DNA from: Helicobacter monodelphidis
Lineage (GTDB): Bacteria > Campylobacterota > Campylobacteria > Campylobacterales > Helicobacteraceae
Length of the DNA stretch: 38,931 nucleotides
Assembly (NCBI RefSeq): GCF_003288845.1
Contig: NZ_NHYN01000020.1
Span: forward strand, 1 to 38,931
Direction: 5' to 3'
Part shown: positions 1 through 8,602 of the stretch, piece by piece
Numbering within the stretch: position 1 is the first letter of the stretch
Layout of the letters: each line of letters opens with the position of its first letter
Made by a program: the position numbers and the translations under genes
The notes under the pieces: generated by a model
Told to the model about the DNA's origin: nothing
The model's database searches: none
Seen by the model: the letters and a program-made list of their open reading frames with translations, nothing else

Positions 1-1712
1 CTTTGCACAATCTGATTTAAAACGCCTCGCTCATCAGAAAACCATTCACCTTTTTTGAATGTAAGCTCTGAAGGAGGTTTAATGTCTTCTTTTTTAGGAG
101 GTTGTAAGTAAAACTGATAACCTTCTTCTCTTGCTTGTTTGTAAAAGTCTTTTAAGATGTTTTCATCTTTAAACCATTCAAGCTGTTTAATGTCTGGATT
201 ATCTTTTGTGGATTGGCTTAAAAGTGGTGTTTTTCCTCCAAATTCACGCATTTGTTCATTAATATTTCTTTGTAACTCTAAAAGAAACAATTCCTCTGGC
301 TCAACAATTTCTGCAATAATTTCATCATTCTCTGCAGGGATAAGATTTTTTTCAACATAAGGAATAATTTCTGTGCTTGGCTTTTTGAAAACACGATGAG
401 GAATTCCAATATCATCTACAGAAATATTGTAATTCTTTAATAGATTCATCCTCATTGCCTCTATTTCTCTTAAGTCTCCATACACTATTGCATTTTCTAA
501 CATTAATTTTGGTAATTTTTCGTCCTCGCCCCATACAAAAGAATTTCTTTGTTCTGCTTTGATTAATTCCTTGTATTCTTTGTATCTTTGCCTTAGGTTT
601 CCATACTCTAATTGCTCTTGCAAAAGCTTACTTAGATTTGACCATATATCACTTGCAAAATCATCACCTAATAAGCCTCCATCGCTATTTTCTCTATTCA
701 TTTTCTTTAGCTTTTCAAAGAGTTTTTTAGAAGGCTCTTCTAGGTTTGCGCTTCTCCTTAAAGCTGTGGCTAGAATCTCTGATTGTAGAATCCTAAAAAA
801 ATCAATATTTGTCCCTTTCTCCATTTCTCTAATTGAAACCGCTGGAGTTTGGTTAATTAATGTGATTAGCTCTTGTATATTTCTTGAATGACTTTCTCTC
901 TTTTTGCTTAAATTAGCTAAACGCATAATAGATTCACTCAAGAAAGGAATAAAATTTGTTCGTTTGTCATCCTTGAGTGCAAAAAATGCCCCTGCATTAT
1001 CAATAAGCATTCGGTAAAGAACTTTGTCCTCTTCATTTCTTGAAAGCACATGCAACGCATTAAAAAAGCCTTCTTTGTTTTTGCTATCTTGAGAAATATA
1101 ACTCAAAAAGGCTAAACTCGCATCATCTGTTCGATTAATATCTGCTTTCACAGAATTGCGGATAAATTCTTTCAATGAATGATAATCCTTGAAATCCTTA
1201 ATATCTATCTTCTTACTTGCTAAATCCGCTATTTTTGTCGTATATTTTTTGAGATTCTGCCACGCTGCTTCTGTGAATGTATTGTTTCTGCCATCATTAC
1301 TAGCAATAGCAATTCTTTCTAAAGTCTCTTTAGGTATATCATTAGAGACAACACGAACAATCATCTCGCTATCATCTAAATGCACAGAAAAATACTTTTT
1401 AGCCGCTTCCTTGAAAGCTTCAAATTCTTGCTTATTTTGGCTTAAAATGCCTTCTGCTCTGTGATTTCCTATCATCACATAACCATTATTGTCAATTAAT
1501 GGTAATCCCTCAAATCCACCTTCTTGTGAAAATATCTCATCTTCTTTGAAGTCTGTTTTTACTCTAAAAACGATATTTTCTTGTCGATATTCTCGCTTTT
1601 GATAAGGATTTTCTGGGTATTTAAAGCTTGTTTTAATTTTATCTTTTTGTACGATTTTAAAGGTGGCATCTATAATATCATCATCATTTGTCTTGATTTT
1701 TGTGCCAAAAGC
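1..1712 (-). pseudogene. 5'-truncated polyvalent mobile-element protein with ddrB-ParB-like domain (runs off window)
   Basis: The minus strand is open without a stop from position 1712 to the left edge (about 570 codons). Just upstream are two in-frame TAA codons (1713-1718), and there is no start codon before ATG at 1475, so the N-terminus is missing. The first 85 residues match the pattern of the ddrB-ParB domain: FGTKIKTNDDDIIDATF, then PYQKREYRQE, then EGLPLIDNNGYVMIGNHRA, which resembles the GlPlvdenG.visGNgR motif of ParB-like folds in phage and conjugative-element polyvalent proteins. The rest is charged, helical and unrecognised. Such domains normally sit inside proteins of well over 1000 residues on integrative elements. 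I infer the relic edge of an integrated element, cut by recombination between 1713 and about 1900. The domain call rests on motif resemblance only; a frameshifted or split gene is the alternative. Confidence 0.6.
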
Positions 1713-1760
1713 TTATTAATGGGTTTCAAAACAAAAAACATACAACCCCCATAAATAAGC

Positions 1761-1792
1761 GTGTTTCAAAAAAAATCTTTTTTCAAAAACAC
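1761..1792. repeat. AT-rich inverted repeat beside the element remnant
   Basis: GTGTTT at 1761-1766 pairs with AAACAC at 1787-1792, and runs of A and T between them can pair as well. The stem has few G:C pairs, so it is a poor intrinsic terminator. It may be part of the junction of the lost mobile element. Function is unknown. Confidence 0.3.
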
Positions 1793-1959
1793 TTTCAAGC
1801 AACCAAAAAAACTACGTAAACAAGGGTTTAAAAGGATTTATAGTTAACCTTACAAATATACCTTAATCAGAACATATTTACACGCACGACAAAAGTGCTG
1901 GAGGAATATAAAGTGGTATGATTTTATCGAATTCAATGCTCCTGTCTATCTCATTTAAA

Positions 1960-1965
1960 TATAAT
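1960..1965 (+). promoter_or_regulatory. candidate -10 box of glyS
   Basis: A perfect TATAAT in AT-rich DNA lies about 80 bases upstream of the glyS ATG. A second, weaker box TACAAT lies at 1977-1982. Campylobacterota promoters have a conserved -10 but rarely a -35, so the call rests on this hexamer and position only. Confidence 0.4.
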
Positions 1966-2043
1966 CTAAAATATGTTACAATGCTGAAAGCTTGGGTTCA
2001 GTAACCCTCTGTTTATTAATATTTCTTGCTTTTAGGAGAAAAA

Positions 2044-4089
2044 ATGACTGATTTATTGATTGAAATTGGCACAGAAGAACTGCCAGCTATTCCATTCCTA
2101 AAGGAAAAGCCACAGATTCTCCAGAAATTTTATCAAATCCTTAAAGAATATCGACTGGAATGTGAATGTATGTTTTTTTATACGCCACGTAGAATTGTGA
2201 TTCTTTCAAAGCAGTTTCCTGTGCAACAACAAAATACAACAGAAGAATTTTTTGGACCTCCTAAGCAGGTTGCCTACAACGGAAATCAACCCACTAAGGC
2301 ATTTGAGAGTTTTTTGAAAAAATGTAATATTACTGCTGAGGAAGTTAGCTTTATCCAAAAAGAAGGTAAAGAGGTTTTGTATTTTAAAAGAGCGGTGCGG
2401 GGTAAAAAAAGTGAGGATATTTTACAAGAGATTGTTAAAAAATTTATTAATTCTTTAAATTTTGGAAAAAGTATGCGTTGGGGTAGTCTTGAGGAAAGTT
2501 TTATTCGCCCCATTCGTTCTTTAAGTGTATTGCTTGCAAATAAACCTGTTTTTATGGAGATTTACGGCATTCAGAATGAAGCAAAAACATTTGTCCATCG
2601 TTCTAAAACTTTTGATAAAGTTTCTTTTACTAGCATTCAAGATTATCAAAATAAACTTTCCTCTATGGGTGTTATTTTAGACCCTGTTGCTCGTCGTGAA
2701 AGAATTTTGAATCAAATTCAGGCGATTGAACAAGCAGAAGGCATTCAAGTGGAGCTTGATTTGGAACTTTTAGAGGAAATTGTGGCAATTACAGAATATC
2801 CAAATGCCTTACTTGGGAGATTTGAGGAAAAATTTTTAAAACTTCCTCCGCCAATGATTGTTACTTCAATGAAGGAGAATCAACGTTATTTCGCAACATA
2901 TAAAGGGGGTAAGCTTTTTAATGGCTTTATTGTTGTTAGTAACGCATTGAGTGATGATTTTGCATTGATTGTCAAGGGAAATGAACGCGTATTGAGAGCA
3001 AGACTTTCTGATGCACTTTTCTTCTATAATAATGATTTAAAGAATGGTTTTAAAACAGAGCAACTCGAATCTGTACGTTTTATTGAGGGGCTTGGTAGCA
3101 TGCTTGAAAAAAGCCAAAGGGAAGCAAAAATTGTGCAGATTTTGGGTGAACGTTATCAGCAAGAATTAGTAAAACAATTACAAAAAAAACATAATGAAGT
3201 CATGGGACTTCTTGCTGAAACAAGCTTGATCGCAAAGGGTGATTTGATGAGTGAAAGCGTGTATGAATTCACCGAATTGCAGGGTGTTATTGGTTCTTAT
3301 ATGGCGGAACATTTGGGATTTTCAAAATATACTGTAGATGCATTGTTTGATCAATATTTACCCAAAATGCAAAACGATCCGTTACCGCGACATCTTTTTA
3401 GTGCTTTGTTCTCTTTGGCTTATCGTTTAGATAATCTTATGTCACTTTTTAGTATTCAGAGGATACCAAGCGGTTCTAAAGACCCATTTTCGTTAAGGAG
3501 AGCTGCAAATGGAATTATTCGTATTGTTGCTCATGAAAAAATTTCTTTTCCTTTGACAGAAATTTTTACAACAATTGCACCGCTTTATCAAAAATTTGAT
3601 TTGAATGAATTAGAGAAGTTTGTTTTAGAAAGACTTGATTCCTTTATGGATGTGAATCCATCTCTTATAACGGCAGTTTTAAAGAGCGGTGAACGTGATA
3701 TTTATGCAATTATACAAAAAATTGATGCATTGCAGAAAGTACTTGCTAAAATTGATAATAAAGAATTAAACGCTACATTTAAACGCGTTGCAAATATCAC
3801 GAAAGATATGGACTTGCAAATACTAAAAGCAGTCAACACGGAAATTCTTTATGCAACAGAAGAGAGAGAACTGTTTAATCAGTTTTCATCTATTCAAATG
3901 CAACAGTTCGATTCTTATGTCCAGGAGATTGAAAGCTTAATGGCATTAAAGCCCTTGCTTGACCGCTTTTTTAATGTTGTGCTCGTAAATGCACCTGATG
4001 AAGCCCTAAGGGAAAACCGCAAAACATTGATTGCACTGATTTACAAGGCATTCCTGCGTATCGCTGATATGACAGAGATTGCGTTTTAG
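2044..4089 (+). CDS. glyS: glycyl-tRNA synthetase beta subunit
   Basis: This is the beta subunit of the alpha2-beta2 type glycyl-tRNA synthetase, which charges tRNA-Gly in the cytoplasm together with GlyQ (not in this window). The protein is 681 residues, near the family's usual 690-700. It starts with the family signature LIEIGTEELPA (residues 4-14), contains SMRWG and FIRPIRS in the first third, and SLRRAANGIIRIV in the HD-like core. It ends with the C-terminal anticodon-binding DALR-type segment VNAPDEALRENRKTLI. I chose ATG 2044 because AGGAG sits a few bases upstream and the protein then begins with the conserved motif. An in-frame ATG at 2026 would add six non-conserved residues and has no ribosome site. 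The gene is transcribed away from the element remnant and converges with the aminotransferase gene. Confidence 0.96.
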   Translation: MTDLLIEIGTEELPAIPFLKEKPQILQKFYQILKEYRLECECMFFYTPRRIVILSKQFPVQQQNTTEEFFGPPKQVAYNGNQPTKAFESFLKKCNITAEEVSFIQKEGKEVLYFKRAVRGKKSEDILQEIVKKFINSLNFGKSMRWGSLEESFIRPIRSLSVLLANKPVFMEIYGIQNEAKTFVHRSKTFDKVSFTSIQDYQNKLSSMGVILDPVARRERILNQIQAIEQAEGIQVELDLELLEEIVAITEYPNALLGRFEEKFLKLPPPMIVTSMKENQRYFATYKGGKLFNGFIVVSNALSDDFALIVKGNERVLRARLSDALFFYNNDLKNGFKTEQLESVRFIEGLGSMLEKSQREAKIVQILGERYQQELVKQLQKKHNEVMGLLAETSLIAKGDLMSESVYEFTELQGVIGSYMAEHLGFSKYTVDALFDQYLPKMQNDPLPRHLFSALFSLAYRLDNLMSLFSIQRIPSGSKDPFSLRRAANGIIRIVAHEKISFPLTEIFTTIAPLYQKFDLNELEKFVLERLDSFMDVNPSLITAVLKSGERDIYAIIQKIDALQKVLAKIDNKELNATFKRVANITKDMDLQILKAVNTEILYATEERELFNQFSSIQMQQFDSYVQEIESLMALKPLLDRFFNVVLVNAPDEALRENRKTLIALIYKAFLRIADMTEIAF

Positions 4090-4120
4090 CTTAGGAATAA
4101 TTCAGTGTGATTTATTTTTA

Positions 4121-4134
4121 TTAGGCTAACCTAA
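4121..4134. terminator. weak hairpin between convergent glyS and aminotransferase genes
   Basis: TTAGG-CTAA-CCTAA forms a 5-bp stem that overlaps the aminotransferase stop codon. On the minus strand it is followed by an A/T-rich tail. It could act as a weak terminator for the minus-strand gene, but the stem is short and the call is tentative. Confidence 0.25.
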
Positions 4135-5268
4135 TTGCCCAAAGCAGTTTTTTGTCTGAATTTCACCATAGAAACGTTTCATAAAGATATAGTTTGCACG
4201 TCCATCGAAAGGACGAATACCAAGCTTTTCTAAAGCTAATTCAATTGCATTTAATACCCATGCACTTTCATGAATAGGGATAGCTCCCATATGGTTGATT
4301 CTAAAAATCTTACCTTTGAGATGGTCTTGTCCACCAGCGATATTCACATGGTATTCACTCTTAAGAACTTTTCGAATTGATTCTGCATTCTTCTCATCAA
4401 TAATTGTCGTCATCGCAACCGCAGGATTTTTGGGGTAAATTTTTAGCCCAATTTCTCGTAGAGCTTCTTGCGTGGCTAAAGATCTCGAACGTGTTTGTTG
4501 GTAGATATAATTGAATCCAATTTGGTTGGCTTGCTCAAAATAACTGTATAAACCTTCAATAATTGTAGTTGCAGGTGTGTAAGCGGTCGTATTCTTGCGT
4601 TGATTTTTTAATTCTGTTTTAAGATTAAAGTAGTAGCCTACATTTCTTTCTTCAATTAAATCAACAGCAGGTTCTGAAAGTCCGATAAAGCTTAAACCCG
4701 GCGGAAGCATAAATGCCTTTTGACTTCCACCAATTACCGCGTCAATATCATGCACATCGATAAATTCTACTCCCAATGTGGTGATACAATCTACAATAAC
4801 CATAATATCTGGATTAACTTCCTTAACCGCTAAAGCAATTTCTTCGAAAGGGTGTCTTAGCCCACCAGCACTTTCACATGCCTGCAAAAAGACAGCATCA
4901 ATATCTTTATCATTTTTGATAATAGAGATGACTTCCTCAACACTTGCTGGAGTATCCCATTCATTTTTGATTTCAACATAAGGAATTTTGAGAGATTCAG
5001 CAATTTTTGAGAATCGTTCTCCAAATTTTCCGCTATTGATAGTAAGGGCTTTTTTTGTACATAGAGATGTCATACAAGCTTCCATTGCACCTGTTCCAGA
5101 GCTTGCTAACATAAGAACTTCGTGCATTCCGAGCAAAGCAAGTAAAGAGGAACGACAATCCTCAAATAAACGTTCAAATTCTGGTGTGCGATGGTGAATT
5201 GTGGGGCGACTCATCGCTTTGCGAATATTCTCCGGAATGGGTGTTGGGCCTGGCGTAAAAAGCAACAT
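4126..5268 (-). CDS. class V PLP-dependent aminotransferase (serine-pyruvate / alanine-glyoxylate type)
   Basis: A 380-residue, fold-type I aminotransferase of class V. Visible landmarks are the N-terminal LLFTPGPTPIPENIR, the cofactor phosphate loop ASSGTGAMEA (56-65), aspartate in VIVDCITTLG (Asp160) and the Schiff-base lysine in GGSQKAFMLPPG (Lys184). The length and motifs fit the alanine-glyoxylate/serine-pyruvate family. In Helicobacter a related protein has been discussed as a substitute phosphoserine aminotransferase, so serine biosynthesis is possible; the substrate cannot be told from sequence. The start ATG is preceded on its strand by AGGAG, and a TATAAT box lies 42-47 bases upstream. 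Convergent with glyS, divergent from the next gene. Confidence 0.88.
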   Translation of the reverse strand: MLLFTPGPTPIPENIRKAMSRPTIHHRTPEFERLFEDCRSSLLALLGMHEVLMLASSGTGAMEACMTSLCTKKALTINSGKFGERFSKIAESLKIPYVEIKNEWDTPASVEEVISIIKNDKDIDAVFLQACESAGGLRHPFEEIALAVKEVNPDIMVIVDCITTLGVEFIDVHDIDAVIGGSQKAFMLPPGLSFIGLSEPAVDLIEERNVGYYFNLKTELKNQRKNTTAYTPATTIIEGLYSYFEQANQIGFNYIYQQTRSRSLATQEALREIGLKIYPKNPAVAMTTIIDEKNAESIRKVLKSEYHVNIAGGQDHLKGKIFRINHMGAIPIHESAWVLNAIELALEKLGIRPFDGRANYIFMKRFYGEIQTKNCFGQLG

Positions 5269-5309
5269 TCTTAAACTCCTATAAATTTCATAGCAAAACA
5301 GAAACTGCG

Positions 5310-5315
5310 ATTATA
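5310..5315 (-). promoter_or_regulatory. -10 box of the aminotransferase gene
   Basis: On the minus strand the sequence reads GGTTATAATCGC, giving a perfect TATAAT about 42 bases before the ATG of the aminotransferase. The intergenic region is divergent, so a promoter is expected here. Confidence 0.55.
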
Positions 5316-5455
5316 ACCTAAAATGATTGGAGTATCAATAAGAATATAAAATTGTTTGTCGAATGTTTAGGTTTTAGAGAATTATAAGTGCCAAAATGAT
5401 AGACTCTAGGGGTGAAATTTTAGATTCTATTTAACATCTTCTACAAGGACACGTA

Positions 5456-6340
5456 TTGCATTTTGTTGTTGTTGGGATTTTAATCCTTATCGTTTTATCG
5501 TTTTTGTTTTTGGGGAAAAAGGGAGGGAATATTTTTTCTGCAATTACTTCAACGCTCGGTTCCTCTTTAGCACTTGTAGTTTTGTTAATTTTTGTTGCTG
5601 TCATTTTTTTTAAAGTTATTGATATTTTTTCTTACCCTTATTTTTTTGCGTTACCAACCTTGAGTGTTTTCTTGTCTGTTATTTTTTGTTTTGTGGCATT
5701 TTATACGCACTTGTATCAACAAAGAATATTTTGGTTTTACCTGCTTGCTGTGATTTTGGTAAATAGTTTAAGCGATAATGTCCAGCATATTGTTTATCGT
5801 ACGATTTTATTTATTATGGCTAGTGTATTGTTGTTTGCGTTGTTACAAATGGCTTTCAGAAAATATTATAATAGTATTCAGGCGAGAACTATCTCTTTTT
5901 CAAGAACCCAAAATGAGCTAGGTTTATTACACCAGCAATTATCGCAAGAGCTGGAAAACGCAATGAAAGCAGTGTACGCAACACGTGATCTTTTTGAAGA
6001 GGTTTTCACGCAAGAGGAATTAACAAAACGAAAAATTGCTACAACACTTCAAGGTATTCAGCAAGAGATTCAGGATTTGCATACAAATACACTTGATACG
6101 CTTGAGCATTATAATGATGTTTTTGACTCTCTTGTTGAATCCCAGAAACAAGAAATTGTAGAATTATTAAATTCTAATATTAATCAGATACGGGAATTTG
6201 CAAAAAAAGCTATTACAATTTCAATCAAACTTTCAAAAATGAAGAATAGAAAATCTCAGAAGCAGACAGATATTCAGTCAGTTTTGGAGTTATTAGAGCA
6301 AATTTCACATTTTTCTTCACAAAATATTTACAGGGGGTAA
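5456..6340 (+). CDS. multi-pass membrane protein with C-terminal coiled coil, function unknown
   Basis: A 294-residue protein I do not recognise. Hydrophobic segments lie at about residues 2-20, 36-56, 62-84, 91-104 and 115-132, so roughly five membrane helices. They are followed by a long soluble helical region (145-290), rich in Gln/Glu/Leu with heptad-like spacing, that should form a coiled coil in the cytoplasm or periplasm. The start is TTG 5456 with AAGGAC five bases upstream; no better start exists before the first membrane helix. The end touches the start of the next gene (overlap at 6340), so the two are co-translated. This suggests a structural or scaffold-like inner membrane protein, but nothing in the sequence gives a reaction. 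Confidence 0.7.
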   Translation: MHFVVVGILILIVLSFLFLGKKGGNIFSAITSTLGSSLALVVLLIFVAVIFFKVIDIFSYPYFFALPTLSVFLSVIFCFVAFYTHLYQQRIFWFYLLAVILVNSLSDNVQHIVYRTILFIMASVLLFALLQMAFRKYYNSIQARTISFSRTQNELGLLHQQLSQELENAMKAVYATRDLFEEVFTQEELTKRKIATTLQGIQQEIQDLHTNTLDTLEHYNDVFDSLVESQKQEIVELLNSNINQIREFAKKAITISIKLSKMKNRKSQKQTDIQSVLELLEQISHFSSQNIYRG

Positions 6341-6342
6341 TG

Positions 6343-7215
6343 ATGCGTTTTGTTACATTTCGGAAAAAAGATGAGAATCAGGTTTTGAGCGGCATTGAAA
6401 TTAATAACCGATATTTCAGTTTTATAGATTTTAGGTTGCCCTATAGAAATATTAACGAATTTATTTTATATGCAACTTCATCGGATTATGAATCTTTTAA
6501 ATACCCAAAAGGAGATGGTTTGCAAGAGGATTCTATCTCTCTACTCGCACCCATTCAAGAGCCTTTACAAGATATTATTTGTTTAGGTATTAATTATTTA
6601 GACCATGCTGAAGAATCCGCAAGATTTAAGCAAGAAAAGTTTGAAAAACGCGAGTATGCAGTTTATTTTTCAAAAAGGGTGAATGAAGCAAGTGGTGCTT
6701 ATAGTGATATTCCTGTGCATGCGGATATTACCCAACAACTTGACTATGAAGTAGAGTTAGGTGTGATTTTGAAAACGGGGCTTTATAAAGCAACCTTGAA
6801 AGAGGCAAAAGAAGCAATTTTTGGTTATACAATTATTAATGAATTGAGTGCAAGAGATTTGCAATTACGACATAAGCAATGGTACTTTGGGAAAAGTTTA
6901 GAGGGTTGTTGTGTAATGGGGCCTTGTATTGTGAGTGCTGATGAATTTGGAGGGGAGATTCCTAATTTGCAAATTCAAAGTTTTGTAAATGGAGAATTGC
7001 GACAGAATAGCCAAACAGCAAATATGATTTTTGATATACCCTCTGTATTGGTGGAATTGTCGAGTGGTATGCGTTTAAAGGCGGGGACTATTCTATCCAC
7101 AGGGACTCCAAAAGGCGTTGGAATGGGTTTTGAACCGCCTCTATTTTTGAAGGCGGGTGATTGCGTTGAGTGCTACATAGAACAAATTGGACGTACCTGT
7201 AATAGATTGATTTGA
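6343..7215 (+). CDS. fumarylacetoacetate hydrolase (FAH) family protein
   Basis: A 290-residue member of the FAH family, which comprises Mg-dependent hydrolases, decarboxylases and isomerases of 2-oxo acids. Seen in the sequence: CLGINYLDHAEES at the start of the catalytic domain, the metal-binding pair in LDYEVELGVIL, GYTIINELSARDLQ, and the C-terminal STGTPKGVGMGF loop. The N-terminal ~80 residues are the small lid domain. The most common cellular role is oxaloacetate decarboxylation or acylpyruvate hydrolysis; older annotation of H. pylori homologues as aromatic degradation enzymes is unlikely to be literal. Two adjacent ATGs (6340, 6343) exist; 6343 leaves a better distance to AGGGGG. It follows the membrane protein without a gap and precedes the MATE gene by 9 bases, so an operon is likely. 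Confidence 0.85.
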   Translation: MRFVTFRKKDENQVLSGIEINNRYFSFIDFRLPYRNINEFILYATSSDYESFKYPKGDGLQEDSISLLAPIQEPLQDIICLGINYLDHAEESARFKQEKFEKREYAVYFSKRVNEASGAYSDIPVHADITQQLDYEVELGVILKTGLYKATLKEAKEAIFGYTIINELSARDLQLRHKQWYFGKSLEGCCVMGPCIVSADEFGGEIPNLQIQSFVNGELRQNSQTANMIFDIPSVLVELSSGMRLKAGTILSTGTPKGVGMGFEPPLFLKAGDCVECYIEQIGRTCNRLI

Positions 7216-7224
7216 GGATACAAA

Positions 7225-8601
7225 ATGGCAAATGTGATTGATTCCAAAATTAACCTAGAAAAGGATTCCATTCCTAAGCTTTTCTTTACTTATTTTATCC
7301 CTTCTGTTTGTGCAATGCTTGCACTTTCAACAAATACAACAATTGATGGTATTTTTGTTGGACAAAAAATTGGTACAGATGCTTTAGCTGCGGTGGGGAT
7401 TGCGTGGCCTATTTTTCCAGTTATTATTGCATACGAATTACTTTTTAGTATTGGTGCAGCTTCTTTAAGCTCGTATTATATTGGCAAAGGAAAGGCACAA
7501 AAGGCACGTATGATTTTTAGTTCCGTTTTTTATTTTGCGTTAGTCAGTGCTTTAGTGATGGGACTTGTTTTTTATTATTTTCGTTATGAAATGGCTTTAT
7601 TTTTAGGTGTTTCGCAAACCTTACTCCCACTTGTTGTTGAATATATTGGTGTTATTTTTTTGGGTGGTGTTTTCATTGTTTTACAACCTCTTTTAGATAT
7701 TTTTGCGATTAATGATAGGCGTCCAAATTTAGCGATGATTGCAATGATTGCGTCTTCTGTTATCAATATTATTTTTAACTATATTTTTATTTTTTTGCTA
7801 GAGTGGGGATTGTTTGGTGCAGCTTTTGCAACAATTTTGGGGCATATAGTGGGATTCTTTATTTTGTTGAGGCATTTTATTAGCCGTAGAGGGCATATTT
7901 ATTTTATCCGTTATTTTCATATTCGTGCAATTCTTGTTTCTGCTAAAAATGGTGTTCCGCAGGCAACTTCTGAAGTGAGTGCAAGTTTAATGATGCTTAC
8001 CTTTAATCATGTATTGAAGGAAATTGTTGGGGATAGAGGAAATTCTATCTATAGTATTGTAATGTATATTGGGATTATCGTCTTTACAATTTTGCTTTCA
8101 AGTGCTCAGGGTGTTCAGCCCATATCCAGTTTTAATTACGGTGCAAATCGTTTAGAACGTGTGAGAGCAATTTTAAAGTTTGGAATATTCTTTTCCTCTA
8201 TTGCGGGGGTAATTTTATATATCTGTTCTGTATTTTTTGACCGCTATTTGATTATGCTTTTTTTAAGTCAAGAGGATATGCACAATGATCCCATGTTGCT
8301 TACAGATGTTTCCTTAGCAATTAGAATTTATTTTATTGGTTTTATTCTTTTAGGTTTTAATTTCGTTGTCGCAACCTTATTGCAATCGATTCAAAGACCT
8401 TTGAATGCGTTGATTGTTACTGTCTCCTCTACATTGATTTTTGCGATACCTTTTGTATTGATTTTACCAAAGTATTTTGGGATTAATGGAATTTGGGCAA
8501 GTTATCCCTTGGCGATGGTATGTGCAAGTTTTATTGCAATAATTGTCATCAGTTATGAATTGCGTAAGGGTGTCCTTGCTCAAAAAGAAGCAAGGCAATA
8601 A
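7225..8601 (+). CDS. MATE family multidrug / sodium-driven exporter
   Basis: A 458-residue inner membrane protein with about twelve hydrophobic helices in two homologous halves, typical of MATE exporters that use Na+ or H+ gradients to expel cationic drugs. The N-terminal half shows the family features IPKLFFTYFIPS, NTTIDGIFVGQKIGTDALAAVGIAWP and LSSYYIGKGKAQKA. The second half repeats these with GVPQATSEVSASLMMLTFNHVL and SAQGVQPISSFNYGA, the last being a well conserved MATE signature. The start follows TTGAGGATACAAA. It is the last gene of the 5456-8601 run and ends one base before the convergent htrA stop. The substrate is unknown. Confidence 0.92.
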   Translation: MANVIDSKINLEKDSIPKLFFTYFIPSVCAMLALSTNTTIDGIFVGQKIGTDALAAVGIAWPIFPVIIAYELLFSIGAASLSSYYIGKGKAQKARMIFSSVFYFALVSALVMGLVFYYFRYEMALFLGVSQTLLPLVVEYIGVIFLGGVFIVLQPLLDIFAINDRRPNLAMIAMIASSVINIIFNYIFIFLLEWGLFGAAFATILGHIVGFFILLRHFISRRGHIYFIRYFHIRAILVSAKNGVPQATSEVSASLMMLTFNHVLKEIVGDRGNSIYSIVMYIGIIVFTILLSSAQGVQPISSFNYGANRLERVRAILKFGIFFSSIAGVILYICSVFFDRYLIMLFLSQEDMHNDPMLLTDVSLAIRIYFIGFILLGFNFVVATLLQSIQRPLNALIVTVSSTLIFAIPFVLILPKYFGINGIWASYPLAMVCASFIAIIVISYELRKGVLAQKEARQ

Positions 8602-8602
8602 T

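Larger units (their letters stand above)
1713..2043. other. 331-bp gap between element remnant and glyS
   Basis: No coding region or tRNA is visible. The stretch holds an AT-rich inverted repeat (1761-1792), two copies of GTTTCAAAA (about 1723 and 1763), a candidate -10 box (1960-1965) and a small hairpin GGGTT-CAGT-AACCC (1994-2007) in the likely glyS leader. The left part, next to the truncated ORF, is where a recombination junction of the former element would lie. Confidence 0.6.

Noticed and set aside
157-1464. Plus-strand open frames of 67-110 codons in the first 1.5 kb
   Set aside because: They lie opposite the continuous minus-strand frame, have poor ribosome sites and odd composition (Ser/Phe/Leu-rich), and are shadows of it.
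1994-2007. GGGTT-CAGT-AACCC hairpin as a T-box or other riboswitch for glyS
   Set aside because: T-boxes are not known in this phylum, there is no antiterminator structure or T-box sequence, and the hairpin is only 5 bp.
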